A DNA stretch of 64,000 nt from Mycobacterium sp. GA-1199 (GCF_001500045.1 NZ_LQIX01000002.1:1-64000), one strand, 5' to 3'; shown: positions 54,500-63,850, counted from the stretch's first letter. Made by a program: numbers and translations. Notes: generated by a model from the letters alone, not told the origin.

Positions 54500-55801
54500 A
54501 TGTCGAAGCAGCTTCCCGTCGCGGTTCTCGGGGCCGGTCCGGTCGGGCTTGCCGCGGCCGCGCACCTGGCCGAGCGCGGCTTGCCGTTCGTCGTTTTCGA
54601 AGCTGGAGAAGTCGTTGGCGCCAGCGTCCGACGCTGGGGCCACGTGCGCCTGTTCTCGCCGTGGCGCTACGACATGGATCGTGCCGCGCAACGGCTGCTG
54701 AAGGGTCACGGGTGGAACTCGCCGGATCCGGCCGCGTACCCGACCGGCGCCGAGATCGTCGAGCAGTATTTGTCGCCGCTGGCGGGGCTGGATGCCATCG
54801 CGCCCCATCTGCGGCTCGGCCACCGGGTTGTCGGTGTCACCCGCCAGGGTGTGGACAAGCTGCGCGACGACGACCGCAGCGCCCGGCCATTCATCATCAC
54901 CACGAGCGGCCCGCACGGTGACACGCGGACACCGGTGCGCGCCGTCATCGATGCGACAGGAACCTGGCGCTCCCCGAATCCGATTGGTGCTGAGGGTATT
55001 CCGGCGATCGGCGAAGACCAAGCGGCCCGGCGCATCAGCTACGGAATTCCCGATGTGCTCGGCACTGAACGCGATCGCTACGCCGGCCGACGGGTCGCCG
55101 TGGTCGGAAGCGGACACTCGGCCAAGCACGTGATCCGCGAGTTGGCCCTGCTGGCCGAGGCGGCTCCCGGCACCACGATCACCTGGATCGTGCGTAGAGG
55201 CGAAAAGACGCGGGTCTTCGGCAACGAAGTCGATGCGCGGCTACCCGAGCGGGGCAAGCTCGGGGCCGACGCGCACCAGTTGGTCTCCTCGGGTGAGGTC
55301 CGGCTGTTGACGGGTTTCCGCACCGAACGAACCGACGTCGACGAGTCGGGCATCGTGTTGGTGTCGCCCGAGGGCCGGGAAACCGGACCGTTCGACGAGA
55401 TCGTGGCGGCAACGGGATTTCGTCCCGACTTCGACTTCCTACGCGAGGTGCGCCTCGACCTCGACCCGTGGGTGGAGAGCACGCGGGCGCTGGCCCCGTT
55501 GATCGACCCCAACATCCACTCGTGTGGTTCGGTGCCCCCGCACGGGGCGGCCGAACTCGCCCATCCCGAACAGGGGTTCTACGCCGTCGGAGCGAAGAGT
55601 TACGGCCGTGCGCCCAACCTGCTGTTGGCGACCGGCTATGAGCAGGTCCGTTCGGTGGTCGCCGCACTCGCCGGGGACGACGACGCCTCGAACCGGGTGG
55701 AGCTGGTTCTTCCGACATCCGGATCGACCTGCGGCCTCAAGGCACAGCCTGAGCCGGCGGTTCCCCAACCCGAGGCGGAGACGAGTGCCTGCTGCGGCTG
55801 A
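54500..55801 (+). CDS. FAD/NAD(P) oxidoreductase, ArsO-like
   Basis: 433 residues from ATG 54500, preceded by AAGGAGG. VLGAGPVGLAAAAHL is the FAD loop, VVGSGHSAKHVIREL the second nucleotide loop, and ATGFRPDFDFL follows. The C-terminus ends SACCG, with a Cys pair close to the end. The pattern resembles flavin monooxygenase-like proteins called ArsO, found in actinobacterial arsenic islands. The assignment to arsenic is tentative and rests partly on a nearby ArsR fragment. It is followed by an MFS gene that overlaps its end by 17 nt. Confidence 0.65.
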   Translation: MSKQLPVAVLGAGPVGLAAAAHLAERGLPFVVFEAGEVVGASVRRWGHVRLFSPWRYDMDRAAQRLLKGHGWNSPDPAAYPTGAEIVEQYLSPLAGLDAIAPHLRLGHRVVGVTRQGVDKLRDDDRSARPFIITTSGPHGDTRTPVRAVIDATGTWRSPNPIGAEGIPAIGEDQAARRISYGIPDVLGTERDRYAGRRVAVVGSGHSAKHVIRELALLAEAAPGTTITWIVRRGEKTRVFGNEVDARLPERGKLGADAHQLVSSGEVRLLTGFRTERTDVDESGIVLVSPEGRETGPFDEIVAATGFRPDFDFLREVRLDLDPWVESTRALAPLIDPNIHSCGSVPPHGAAELAHPEQGFYAVGAKSYGRAPNLLLATGYEQVRSVVAALAGDDDASNRVELVLPTSGSTCGLKAQPEPAVPQPEAETSACCG

Positions 55802-57038
55802 GGCAGTACGGTCGGGCCCGCCGGAACTCCGGCGGGCGACGGCCGCGCTGGCCATCACACAGCTGATCTCCTGGGGAGTTCTGTACTACGCGTTCGCCGC
55901 CGTGGCGCCCCTCATGACACGCCAACCGGGCTGGGGTGTGACCGCGGTCAGCTGCGCGTTCTCGGTCGGACTCCTCGTGGCGGGCATGTCTGCGCGGGCC
56001 GTCGCCGTGTTGTTGGCCAGGCTGGGACCGCGGGTGACGATGACTGGGGGCGCACTGCTGATGATCGTCGCGACCACGCTGTGGGCGTCGGCGTCGTCGA
56101 TAGCGATGCTCTATGCCGCATGGGCGCTGATCGGCGCGGCCATGGCTGCCACTCTCTACGAACCGACATTCGCTGTTCTCGCCCTGATGGATTCAAGCCG
56201 GATGCGTCGAACGATCGCCGCCGTCACGGTGGCCGGTGGGCTGGCCAGCAGCGTGTTCGTGCCCTTGGCTCAGTACCTCGTCGAAACGCTCGGGTGGCGT
56301 GCTGCCGTCGCGGTCCTCGGAGCCGCGGGCGGGGTGGTGACCGCAGCGCTGCACGCCCGGTATCTGCCGCGGCACATTCCGACCCACTGCAACCCGCCGA
56401 CAGCATCGCGCCCGCTGATTGGTTCTCGAACGATGCGGCGCCTGCGTGTGGCATACACGCTTGAACAAGCGAGTGCCGTCGCCGCGACGGTTTTGGTCGT
56501 CGCAATGTTGAGCGACCGAGGTGTCGACCCGTATGTCGCGGGATTCGTGCTCGCGTCAAGCGGAATCGGAAAGGTCACCGGACGCGCTGTGCTGGCGGGG
56601 CGGATTGGAAGGCTTCCACCGGAAGTGCTCGCCGCCGGAGCGGCGGCGTTGCACGCGGTAGCGCTGATCAGCATGCTCGCGTCGACCGCGTCACCGTGGC
56701 TGTATCTGGCCGGACTGGTTTGTGGTGCCGCGTCCGGAACCAGCAGCATGCTTCGCCCACTCCTTGTGGCCCGACGAGTCCGGCTGAGCGAGTTCGCGAC
56801 GGCGAATGCGCGGCTGCAGGGGTGGGCGACCCTCGGGCGCGCCTCAGGTCCGTTGATCGTCGGCGGCACCGCCGCGCATGTCGGATGGGCCGGCGGGTGG
56901 GCCGTTGTGGTCGGCGGACTCACCGCCGCTGCCGGCACATTCGCGACACTCCAGCCGAAGATCGGCGGGACGACAGAGGGTTCCGACACCGTGACCGTGC
57001 CCGACGTCAGCTCGCGAGCAACTCGTCGATCTGATTGA
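55785..57038 (+). CDS. MFS transporter
   Basis: About 417 residues from GTG 55785, overlapping the flavoprotein stop. Twelve hydrophobic segments with AITQLISWGVLYYAFAAVAP in helix 1 and ARLGPRVTMTGG in loop 2-3, and no large extramembrane domain. It is translationally coupled to the ArsO-like flavoprotein, so it probably exports that enzyme's product or substrate. Its 3' end overlaps the SRPBCC gene by 32 nt tail to tail. Confidence 0.8.
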   Translation: MPAAAEAVRSGPPELRRATAALAITQLISWGVLYYAFAAVAPLMTRQPGWGVTAVSCAFSVGLLVAGMSARAVAVLLARLGPRVTMTGGALLMIVATTLWASASSIAMLYAAWALIGAAMAATLYEPTFAVLALMDSSRMRRTIAAVTVAGGLASSVFVPLAQYLVETLGWRAAVAVLGAAGGVVTAALHARYLPRHIPTHCNPPTASRPLIGSRTMRRLRVAYTLEQASAVAATVLVVAMLSDRGVDPYVAGFVLASSGIGKVTGRAVLAGRIGRLPPEVLAAGAAALHAVALISMLASTASPWLYLAGLVCGAASGTSSMLRPLLVARRVRLSEFATANARLQGWATLGRASGPLIVGGTAAHVGWAGGWAVVVGGLTAAAGTFATLQPKIGGTTEGSDTVTVPDVSSRATRRSD

Positions 57039-57501
57039 TCGCCTGCGCCGTGCCCTCTTCGACGCCCATCTCGAGCACCTTCTGCAGGCCCTCGGCCGAC
57101 TCGTACGTGCTGACGTAGGTGGCCCTGGTGGCAGCGTCGCCGATCGCCTCGAAGGTGTAGACGCTGTGCGCGACCGGCATATCGGTTGCGGGTTTGAGAT
57201 TTTCGTCGGCGAAGCCGTCTTCGAAACTGAAGCTGTGCGGCTCGTCGACGGCCGTGACCTTCCAGTAGCCTCCGTACTTCTCGCCGTCGGGGCCGGTCAT
57301 GTAGTAGGTGACGGTGCCACCCGGGGTGAGCGCATGCTCGACCACGGTGGCCGGGTAACCCGGTGGGCCCCAGATCTTTTCGAGCTGCCGCGGGTCGGCG
57401 TAGATCTGCCAAATGCGCTCGACGGGTGCCGCGAATTCTGCGGTGATCGTCAGGGTGCGCTCGTCGATGTTCTTGCTGATGTTGGTGACAGGCATGGTCA
57501 T
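57007..57501 (-). CDS. SRPBCC/AHSA1-family protein
   Basis: 164 residues from ATG 57501, overlapping the ArsR stop (ATGA). FAAPVERIWQIYADPRQLEKIWGPPGYPATV is typical of AHSA1-like START proteins, then YYMTGPDGEKYGGYWKV and an acidic FEDGFAD. These fold as hydrophobic-ligand binding grips and are often paired with ArsR regulators in actinobacteria. The ligand is unknown. Confidence 0.87.
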   Translation of the reverse strand: MTMPVTNISKNIDERTLTITAEFAAPVERIWQIYADPRQLEKIWGPPGYPATVVEHALTPGGTVTYYMTGPDGEKYGGYWKVTAVDEPHSFSFEDGFADENLKPATDMPVAHSVYTFEAIGDAATRATYVSTYESAEGLQKVLEMGVEEGTAQAINQIDELLAS

Positions 57502-57830
57502 TCCTCGCTGAGTAGGTCGTCAATGCGAGCGATGCGAGCGCGCCAGACGTCCTCGAGCTCGGCGAGCATCGAGGCGACTGACCGCACCGCCTCCACCTCG
57601 CCACTCGCCAGCTGCTCTCGCCCCTGACGACGCTTGGAGATCAGGCGCGCCTTCTCCAGCACGGCGACGTGCTTTTGCACCGCGGCGAAGCTCATGTCGT
57701 ACTGCGCCGCGAGCGCCGTGACCGAGTGCTCGCCGGCCAGCACCCGACGAAGGATGTCTCGCCGAGTCCGGTCGGCCAGGGCGTGGAAGAACGCGTCCGC
57801 TCTGTCCTCGTCCTGGTCGGGCACCACCAC
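57498..57830 (-). CDS. ArsR-family regulator
   Basis: About 110 residues. I start at a GTG (57830) since the earlier TTG (57839) is inside the palindrome; either is possible. DAFFHALADRTRRDILRRVLAGEHSVTALAAQYDMSFAAVQKHVAVLEKARLISKRRQGREQL is an ArsR winged helix. No metal-binding Cys pair is seen, so it is of the AHSA1-linked non-metal class. It overlaps and probably autoregulates the SRPBCC gene through the palindrome at 57834-57853. Confidence 0.85.
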   Translation of the reverse strand: MVVPDQDEDRADAFFHALADRTRRDILRRVLAGEHSVTALAAQYDMSFAAVQKHVAVLEKARLISKRRQGREQLASGEVEAVRSVASMLAELEDVWRARIARIDDLLSEE

Positions 57831-57833
57831 AAT

Positions 57834-57853
57834 ATACAACCAATCGGTTGTAT
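57834..57853. promoter_or_regulatory. Palindromic operator of the ArsR-SRPBCC unit
   Basis: ATACAACC and GGTTGTAT, perfect 8-bp arms around AATC, lie directly over the expected start region of the ArsR gene. This is the form of site used for ArsR autoregulation. Confidence 0.7.
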
Positions 57854-57876
57854 GTTGTCAAGCGTTGGAACTGGGC

Positions 57877-59265
57877 CTAGCCGGTGAAGCCCTCTCCCTT
57901 GGTCGATCGGTCGTGGTGGGTGTACGTCAGCGGAATCTGCCGGCCCTTGGCGATTTTGTTCAGCATCGCGATCCGATCACGCGCGGCTGCACCGGTCTTT
58001 TTTCTCTGCTCGCGGAGGGGGTTGGACCACGGCAGCTTGTCGGCCACGATCGCGATGCCGACGTTGAGCCTGGCGACCTTCTTGAAGATCCGGACCCGGC
58101 GTTCGTAGTTGTAGCCAAGCGGCTCGAAGAAGCTGCCGGCCACCATCGCCTCGATCTGCTGGTATCCGAACACCGCGCCCGCCGGGACGAGCGCGAGGGT
58201 TGCGGTGAGCTGGTTGGCGTGCCGTGCCACCAACTTCTTGACGACGCCGGGAAGCGTTTCGGTCAGCGTCGTCAGGTGCGCGGGACCCGCGATCGCATCG
58301 ACGAGTTCGGCTCGCCACGGCGACGGGTTGCCGCCCCTGGCCAGGACATAGTTCAGCGACTTGATCAGCTCCAGGCCGGTCGGGGAATAGAGCCGCTCCG
58401 GCGCACCCCACAGCCGCCCGGAGTACGACGAGTACTCGGCGAGGTCCTCGAGCTGTTGGCTGGTCAGCTTGCGCCCGAACGCGTGGTCGACGAGCCGTCC
58501 GAGCAGCATCCCGCTGCCGAACCCGAGCAGGGACGTCACCGGAATGGGCTCGCCGAACTTGAGGTAGACGTCGTCCCCCCATTTGCGGCGCAAACCACGA
58601 CTGGCCAGCCCGTGCATCAACCGCACCCGCACCACATCCTGAAAGGCCTCCGAGTGCCGGTCGAAGATGTCGGGCAGCGTGAACTCCGCGAACACCCGTG
58701 CGGTCTCGATGAAGCGCCGCGGGCCGTCATCGGCGAAACGACCGGTGGCGCCGGTGGAGGCGGAGATGTCTCCGGTCATCGCGGTCTCGTAGAACGCCCA
58801 CCCCTGGATGATCATGGTGGCGGTCCTGGTGGCCGACATCGCCAGCATGCGGCCGCGTTCGGCGGCCTCGAGGTCGAACTGGCTCGGAAGCTGATCCAGG
58901 TGCTCGAAGAATTCGACGAACTCCCGGGGCGGGTCCTCGAGCGTGTCGATGCCCTGGGTCAGCGCCTGTTCATACAGTGCGCGGCCCTTCTCGTAGCCGA
59001 GGCGCTCGAACGCGTCGACCACGCCGACGATGTATTCGTCGCCCTGCCAGAAGTAGTCGTCGCGTAGCCGCGTGAGTTCGTTGGGTTGGACCTCTTTGTC
59101 GATGTCGATCCACTCGCCGAACATGAACTCGCGCATCTGCCGCCACTGGTCCGCGAAGTGGTCGCGGCCGGGCGGGATGGGCCGCAGCGGCCGATCGGGA
59201 TGATCCCGCCGGTTGAACTCGACGTCTTCGAGCAGGATCTCTTGCTGTTCGCCGGTCACGGTCAT
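57877..59265 (-). CDS. MpaB-family (DUF2236) oxygenase-like protein
   Basis: 462 residues from ATG 59265. The Arg/His pattern VRVRLMHGLASRGLRRKWGDD and ATRTATMIIQGWAFYETAMTGDIS fit the MpaB/latex-clearing-protein family, which includes haem-dependent oxygenases acting on poly-isoprenes and other hydrophobic compounds. No signal peptide is seen, so it is probably cytosolic. The catalytic details cannot be confirmed from sequence. Possible 13-bp operator just upstream. Confidence 0.8.
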   Translation of the reverse strand: MTVTGEQQEILLEDVEFNRRDHPDRPLRPIPPGRDHFADQWRQMREFMFGEWIDIDKEVQPNELTRLRDDYFWQGDEYIVGVVDAFERLGYEKGRALYEQALTQGIDTLEDPPREFVEFFEHLDQLPSQFDLEAAERGRMLAMSATRTATMIIQGWAFYETAMTGDISASTGATGRFADDGPRRFIETARVFAEFTLPDIFDRHSEAFQDVVRVRLMHGLASRGLRRKWGDDVYLKFGEPIPVTSLLGFGSGMLLGRLVDHAFGRKLTSQQLEDLAEYSSYSGRLWGAPERLYSPTGLELIKSLNYVLARGGNPSPWRAELVDAIAGPAHLTTLTETLPGVVKKLVARHANQLTATLALVPAGAVFGYQQIEAMVAGSFFEPLGYNYERRVRIFKKVARLNVGIAIVADKLPWSNPLREQRKKTGAAARDRIAMLNKIAKGRQIPLTYTHHDRSTKGEGFTG

Positions 59266-59269
59266 CGGG

Positions 59270-59282
59270 CAGATCCAATCTG
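59270..59282. promoter_or_regulatory. Short inverted repeat before the MpaB-family gene
   Basis: CAGAT and ATCTG around CCA, 4 nt upstream of the ATG. It could be part of a repressor site; the spacing to the start codon is unusually small. Confidence 0.3.
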
Positions 59283-59633
59283 ATAAATACAGGACACTGA
59301 TTTCGACGTTATCGCACGGCCCCGCTTATGTGAATGCCGGTTCCGCCCTTGCTACCCCGCTATCGACTCGTGGGTGTCGAGCATTGCCATGTCGGCCGCG
59401 GCACGTCCGGCGCCCCAGCCGGCACCGTTGGACCCTGAGACCGCGCGAGGCACCGTCGACGGAAACAGGAGGTCCGACACACTGCGGCAGGCGCGTCGAA
59501 TCGTTCGAGGCAGTCTTCACCTCGCTGTGTCGACACCGTGATCACGGCAGGCCCTCAGGTTCCGCGGAGATGTCGATCCCCGCGTCTACGATTCCTGCGG
59601 CCCCCAATTCGGCATCGACACAAAGGACCCGCA
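59283..59633. other. Divergent promoter region without a supported gene
   Basis: 351 nt between the MpaB-family gene and the topoisomerase pair. No convincing gene or hairpin was recognised. AAAGGA, the likely ribosome binding site for the topoisomerase, is at its 3' end. Confidence 0.6.
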
Positions 59634-61667
59634 GTGAGTTACACCGCCGCCGACATCACCGAACTCGATGATGTCCAGCACACGCGCCTGCGGCCGGCGG
59701 TGAACCTCGGGCTCGACGTGCTCAACACCGCGTTGCGTGAGTTGATCGACAACGCGATCGAGGAGGTCGCCGACTCCGGCAACGGTGGATCGACCGTGAC
59801 GATCACCCTGCACGCCGACGGCTCGGTCAGCGTCGCCGACGACGGCCGCGGCCTGCCCGTCGACACCGATCCGGCGACAGGAAAGAACGGCATCGTCAAG
59901 ACGCTCGGCACCGCGCGGGCCGGCGGGAAGTTCGACGCCCATATCGATGCGACGAGCACCGGCGCCGGTCTCAACGGAATCGGCGCGGCCGCAGCGGTGT
60001 TCATCTCCGCGCGCACCGACGTGACCGTGCACCGGGCCGGTAAGACCTATGTGCAGAGCTTCGGGCGCGGCTATCCGGGAACCTTCGAGGGCAAGGAGTT
60101 CGATCCCGACGCCCCGTTCACTCGATCCGACGCGCAGAAATTGCGGGGCACCGGCAATCGCAAGCCCGCCATGCATGGCACCACCGTCCGTATCCTGTTC
60201 GACCCGGCGGTGGTCCCGGACACCAGCATCGACATCGGCGAAGTGCTGCTGCGGGCGCATGCCGCGGCCCGGATGTCTCCCGGTGTTCACCTGGTCGTGG
60301 TCGACGAGGGCTGGCCCGGCGAGCAGGTGCCGCCGGCGTTGCTTGAACCATTCGGCGGCCCGTGGGGCACCAACACGCTGCTGGACCTCATGTGCACCGC
60401 CGCGGGCACCCCGGCGCCCGACATCCGCGCCGTGGTCGAGGGTCGCGGCGAGTACACCACCGGGCGCGGCCCTACACCGTTCCGCTGGTCCCTGACCGCG
60501 GGCCCGGCCGAACCGGCGACGGTGGCCGCGTTCTGCAACACGGTGCGAACCCCCGGCGGTGGATCGCATCTGACCGCCGCGATGAAGGGGCTGTCCGAAG
60601 CCCTGGCCGATCGTGCGTCGCGGATGCGGGATCTCGGCCTGGCCAAGGGCGAAGAAGGCCCCGAGCCACAGGATTTCGCCGCCGTCACCGCACTCGCCGT
60701 CGACACCCGTGCCCCCGATGTCTCCTGGGACTCACAAGCCAAGACCGCGGTGTCGTCGCGGTCGCTGAACGTGGCGATGGCCCCGGATGTGGCGCGCAGC
60801 GTCACGGTGTGGGCGGCCAATCCGGCCAACGGCGACGCGGTGACCCTGTGGACCAAGCTGGCGCTGGAGTCCGCGCGGGCACGGCGCAGCGCGGAAGGGG
60901 CAAAGGCACGGTCGCGTGCGGCTTCGAAGGCCAAGGGCTTGGGCACCAACCTGTCTCTGCCGCCCAAGCTGCTGCCCAGCCGCGAGACCGGTCGCGGGTC
61001 GGGCGCCGAGTTGTTCCTCTGCGAGGGCGATTCGGCGCTGGGCACCATCAAGGCCGCCCGCGACGCCACCTTCCAGGCGGCATTCCCACTGAAAGGCAAG
61101 CCGCCCAACGTATATGGGTTTGCCTTGAGCAAGGCGCGGTCCAAAGACGAGTTCGACTCCATCGAGCGCATCCTGGGCTGCGGTGTGCGGGACAACTGCG
61201 ACCCCGAGTTGTGCCGATACGACCGGATCCTGTTCGCCTCCGACGCCGATCCCGACGGCGGCAACATCAACTCCAGCCTGATCTCGATGTTTCTCGACTT
61301 CTACCGTCCGCTCGTCGAGGCCGGGATGGTCTATGTGACCCTGCCGCCGCTGTTCGTCGTCAAGACCGCCAGCGAGCGGATCTACTGTCAGGACGAGTCC
61401 GAGCGCGACGCGGCGGTCGCCAAGATGAAGGCCACCTCGAAGGGCAGGGTCGAGGTGCAGCGCAACAAGGGCCTCGGCGAGATGGACGCCGACGACTTCT
61501 GGAACACCGTGCTCGATCCCCAGCGGCGCACCGTGATTCGTGTCCTGCCCGATGACGGGGAGAAGAAGTTGCACCACACGTTGTTCGGCGGACCGCCCGA
61601 GGGTCGTCGCACGTGGATGGCCGAGATCGCCGCCCGCGTCGACACCAATTCCCTCGATCTCGACTAG
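59634..61667 (+). CDS. GyrB-like subunit of a second type II topoisomerase (TopoN)
   Basis: 677 residues from GTG 59634 with AAAGGA 7 nt upstream. GHKL ATPase: ELIDNAIEEVADSG (Glu36, Asn40) and DDGRGLPVD, GAGLNGIGAAAA. TOPRIM: EGDSALGTIKAARD (about residue 464) and SDADPDGGNINSSL (about 537), where gyrases have DADVDGAHI. C-terminal QRNKGLGEMDADDFWNT follows. It matches the atypical topoisomerase pair described in Mycobacterium smegmatis, separate from gyrase. It partners with the GyrA-like gene 9 nt on and acts on chromosomal DNA. The shadow open frames on the other strand are not genes. Confidence 0.87.
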   Translation: MSYTAADITELDDVQHTRLRPAVNLGLDVLNTALRELIDNAIEEVADSGNGGSTVTITLHADGSVSVADDGRGLPVDTDPATGKNGIVKTLGTARAGGKFDAHIDATSTGAGLNGIGAAAAVFISARTDVTVHRAGKTYVQSFGRGYPGTFEGKEFDPDAPFTRSDAQKLRGTGNRKPAMHGTTVRILFDPAVVPDTSIDIGEVLLRAHAAARMSPGVHLVVVDEGWPGEQVPPALLEPFGGPWGTNTLLDLMCTAAGTPAPDIRAVVEGRGEYTTGRGPTPFRWSLTAGPAEPATVAAFCNTVRTPGGGSHLTAAMKGLSEALADRASRMRDLGLAKGEEGPEPQDFAAVTALAVDTRAPDVSWDSQAKTAVSSRSLNVAMAPDVARSVTVWAANPANGDAVTLWTKLALESARARRSAEGAKARSRAASKAKGLGTNLSLPPKLLPSRETGRGSGAELFLCEGDSALGTIKAARDATFQAAFPLKGKPPNVYGFALSKARSKDEFDSIERILGCGVRDNCDPELCRYDRILFASDADPDGGNINSSLISMFLDFYRPLVEAGMVYVTLPPLFVVKTASERIYCQDESERDAAVAKMKATSKGRVEVQRNKGLGEMDADDFWNTVLDPQRRTVIRVLPDDGEKKLHHTLFGGPPEGRRTWMAEIAARVDTNSLDLD

Positions 61668-61676
61668 GAGAGCCAC

Positions 61677-63815
61677 GTGACCGCCACCCTGGACGTTCCA
61701 GAGCAGAATCCGGACCTGGTCCTCGACCAGAGCGCCGACGATTACTGGAACCGCTACCAACTCACCTTCGCGCTCTACAGCGTCAGCGACCGCGCGATCC
61801 CCTCGGCCTACGACGGACTCAAGCCGGGTCAGCGTCGCCTCCTGTACCAGATGCACGATTCGAAGCTGACGCCCGGCAACAAGCCGCAGAAGTCCTCCAA
61901 GGTCTGCTCGGCCGTCACCGGCAACCTGCACCCGCACGGCGGTACGTCGATGTACGGTGCGGCCGCGCTGATGGCCGCCGAGTTCCAGCGCGTGAAAGTC
62001 ATTGACGGGCAAGGCGCGTTCCCGCGTATCCAGGGCGACATCCCCGCCGCCGACCGCTACACCGAGATGCGGTTGTCGGCTCCCGGCGCCGCGCTGACCG
62101 CCGAGCTGGACAGTCACGCCGTGCCGATGGTCTCGACCTTCGACGGCGAATGGGTCGAGCCGACGGTGCTGCCTGCCCAGTGGCCGGTGTTGCTGTGCAA
62201 CGGTGCCGTCGGCATCGCCGAGGGGTGGGCCACCAAGGTGCCCGCCCACAATCCGCGCGAGATCATGGCCGCCTGCCGGGCGCTGTTGAAGACGCCGAAC
62301 ATGACCGACGACCGCCTGGTCAAGTTGATCCCCGGCCCGGACTGGGGTTGCGGTGCCACGGTGGTCGGTACCGCCGGCCTGCGGGAGTACATCACCACCG
62401 GTCGGGGCCAGTTCACCGTGCGCGGCACGCTGTCGGTGGACGGGAAGAATGTCGTCATCACCGAGTTGCCGCCGGGCGTCGCGAGTAACACGGTGCAGGA
62501 ACGGATTCGGGCCCTGGTGGAGTCCGGTGAGCTGCCCGGTGTGGCGGACATGTCCGATCTGACCGACCGCCGCAACGGGCTGCGGATCGTCGTCACCGCC
62601 AAACGTGGCCACAGCGCCGAGCAGATCCGCGATCAGCTGCTGGCTCTGACGCCTTTGGAAGGGACCTTCGCCGCCAGCCTCGTCGCGCTCGACGAGAACC
62701 GGGTGCCGCGGTGGTGGTCGGTGCGCGAGTTTATCAAAGCATTTCTCTCCCTGCGTGATTCGGTGGTGCTGCACCGCAGTGAGTACCGGCTGGAGAAGGT
62801 CGCCGCCCGCCGTCATCTGGTGGCCGGCCTGATGACCATCCACCTCGACATCGACGCCGCGGTGGCGGTGATCCGCGGCTCCGACACCGTCGACGAAGCC
62901 CGACAGGGTCTGCAGGACCGGTTCAAGATCGGCGCCGTTCAGGCCGACTACGTGTTGGCGTTACAACTGCGCCGCCTGACCAAACTCGACGTCATCGAAC
63001 TGCAGGCCGAGGCCGAACGACTGGACGCCGAATTCGCCCAACTCACCGAGCTGGTGTCGGATCCGGAGGCGCGGAAGTCGGTGATCGACAAGGAATTGGT
63101 GGAGACCGCAAAACTGTTCAAGGGCCCCGAATTCGACCGCCGCACCGTGCTCGACTTCGACGCCACGCCGGTCACGTCCGGGGGCGCAGACGACGGACCT
63201 CGGGAGCGCAAGGTGAACGCGTCCTGGCGGCTCGACGACCGCGGCGTCTTCTCCGACCGCCACGGCGAGCTGCTCACCTCCGGGCTGGGGTGGGCGGTGT
63301 GGACCGACGGCCGGGTGAAGTTCACCTCCGGTGGAGGGCTGCCGTACAAGGTCCGCGAGATTCCCGTCGCGCCGGACATCACCGGCCTCGTGTGCTCGGG
63401 TGTGCTGGCCGAGGGGTACCACCTGGCGTTGGTGACCCGGCGCGGCAAGGTTCTACGGATCGACCCGGTGGCGGTGAATCCGCAGGGCGTCGCCGGCAAC
63501 GGCGTGGCCGGGGTGAAGTTGGCGGGCGGCGACGACGAGGTCATCGCCGCGCTGCCCGTCTCGTGCGCCAACGGCGAGGCCATTCTGTCGCTGGCGGAAA
63601 AGAGCTGGAAGGTCACCGAAGTCGCCGACATCCCGGTGAAGGGCCGCGGAGGCGCCGGCGTCGGGTTTCATCCGTTCGTCAAGGGTGAGAGCGCGCTGCT
63701 TGCGGCGTCGATCTCGGCGACGGGCTTCGTGCGCGGGAAGAGGTTGGTCCGGGCCGAGAACCGTGCCAAGGCGTCGATCAAGGGCTCTGGCCTGGATGTG
63801 ACGCCGGCCGGCTAG
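61677..63815 (+). CDS. GyrA-like subunit of a second type II topoisomerase (TopoM)
   Basis: 712 residues from GTG 61677 with AGGAG upstream. The N-terminal breakage-reunion domain has YDGLKPGQRRLLY, a changed quinolone-region LHPHGGTSMYG (residues 84-94) and IQGDIPAADRYTEMRL with catalytic Tyr128. The usual HPHGDxAxYD is altered: Asp to Gly89, Ser to Thr90, Asp to Gly94. The C-terminal region is short, with a few pinwheel-type repeats and no GyrA box. With the GyrB-like gene it would form an A2B2 enzyme. The M. smegmatis equivalent has been reported to have atypical supercoiling activity. Confidence 0.87.
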   Translation: MTATLDVPEQNPDLVLDQSADDYWNRYQLTFALYSVSDRAIPSAYDGLKPGQRRLLYQMHDSKLTPGNKPQKSSKVCSAVTGNLHPHGGTSMYGAAALMAAEFQRVKVIDGQGAFPRIQGDIPAADRYTEMRLSAPGAALTAELDSHAVPMVSTFDGEWVEPTVLPAQWPVLLCNGAVGIAEGWATKVPAHNPREIMAACRALLKTPNMTDDRLVKLIPGPDWGCGATVVGTAGLREYITTGRGQFTVRGTLSVDGKNVVITELPPGVASNTVQERIRALVESGELPGVADMSDLTDRRNGLRIVVTAKRGHSAEQIRDQLLALTPLEGTFAASLVALDENRVPRWWSVREFIKAFLSLRDSVVLHRSEYRLEKVAARRHLVAGLMTIHLDIDAAVAVIRGSDTVDEARQGLQDRFKIGAVQADYVLALQLRRLTKLDVIELQAEAERLDAEFAQLTELVSDPEARKSVIDKELVETAKLFKGPEFDRRTVLDFDATPVTSGGADDGPRERKVNASWRLDDRGVFSDRHGELLTSGLGWAVWTDGRVKFTSGGGLPYKVREIPVAPDITGLVCSGVLAEGYHLALVTRRGKVLRIDPVAVNPQGVAGNGVAGVKLAGGDDEVIAALPVSCANGEAILSLAEKSWKVTEVADIPVKGRGGAGVGFHPFVKGESALLAASISATGFVRGKRLVRAENRAKASIKGSGLDVTPAG

Positions 63816-63816
63816 C

Positions 63817-63830
63817 CGAAGTTCACTTCG
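63817..63830. promoter_or_regulatory. Small palindrome at a convergent gene end
   Basis: CGAAGT-TC-ACTTCG, 2 nt after the GyrA-like stop and 21 nt before the TetR stop. It may be a weak terminator stem or an operator; symmetry is good but the loop is only 2 nt. Confidence 0.3.
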
Positions 63831-63850
63831 CTTTACGGTTGACCGGATCC

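Noticed and set aside
60732-62843. A 703-codon minus-strand frame across the topoisomerase pair
   Set aside because: It shadows the TopoN/TopoM genes, whose motifs (EGDSA, DADPDG, RYTEMRL) clearly lie on the plus strand.
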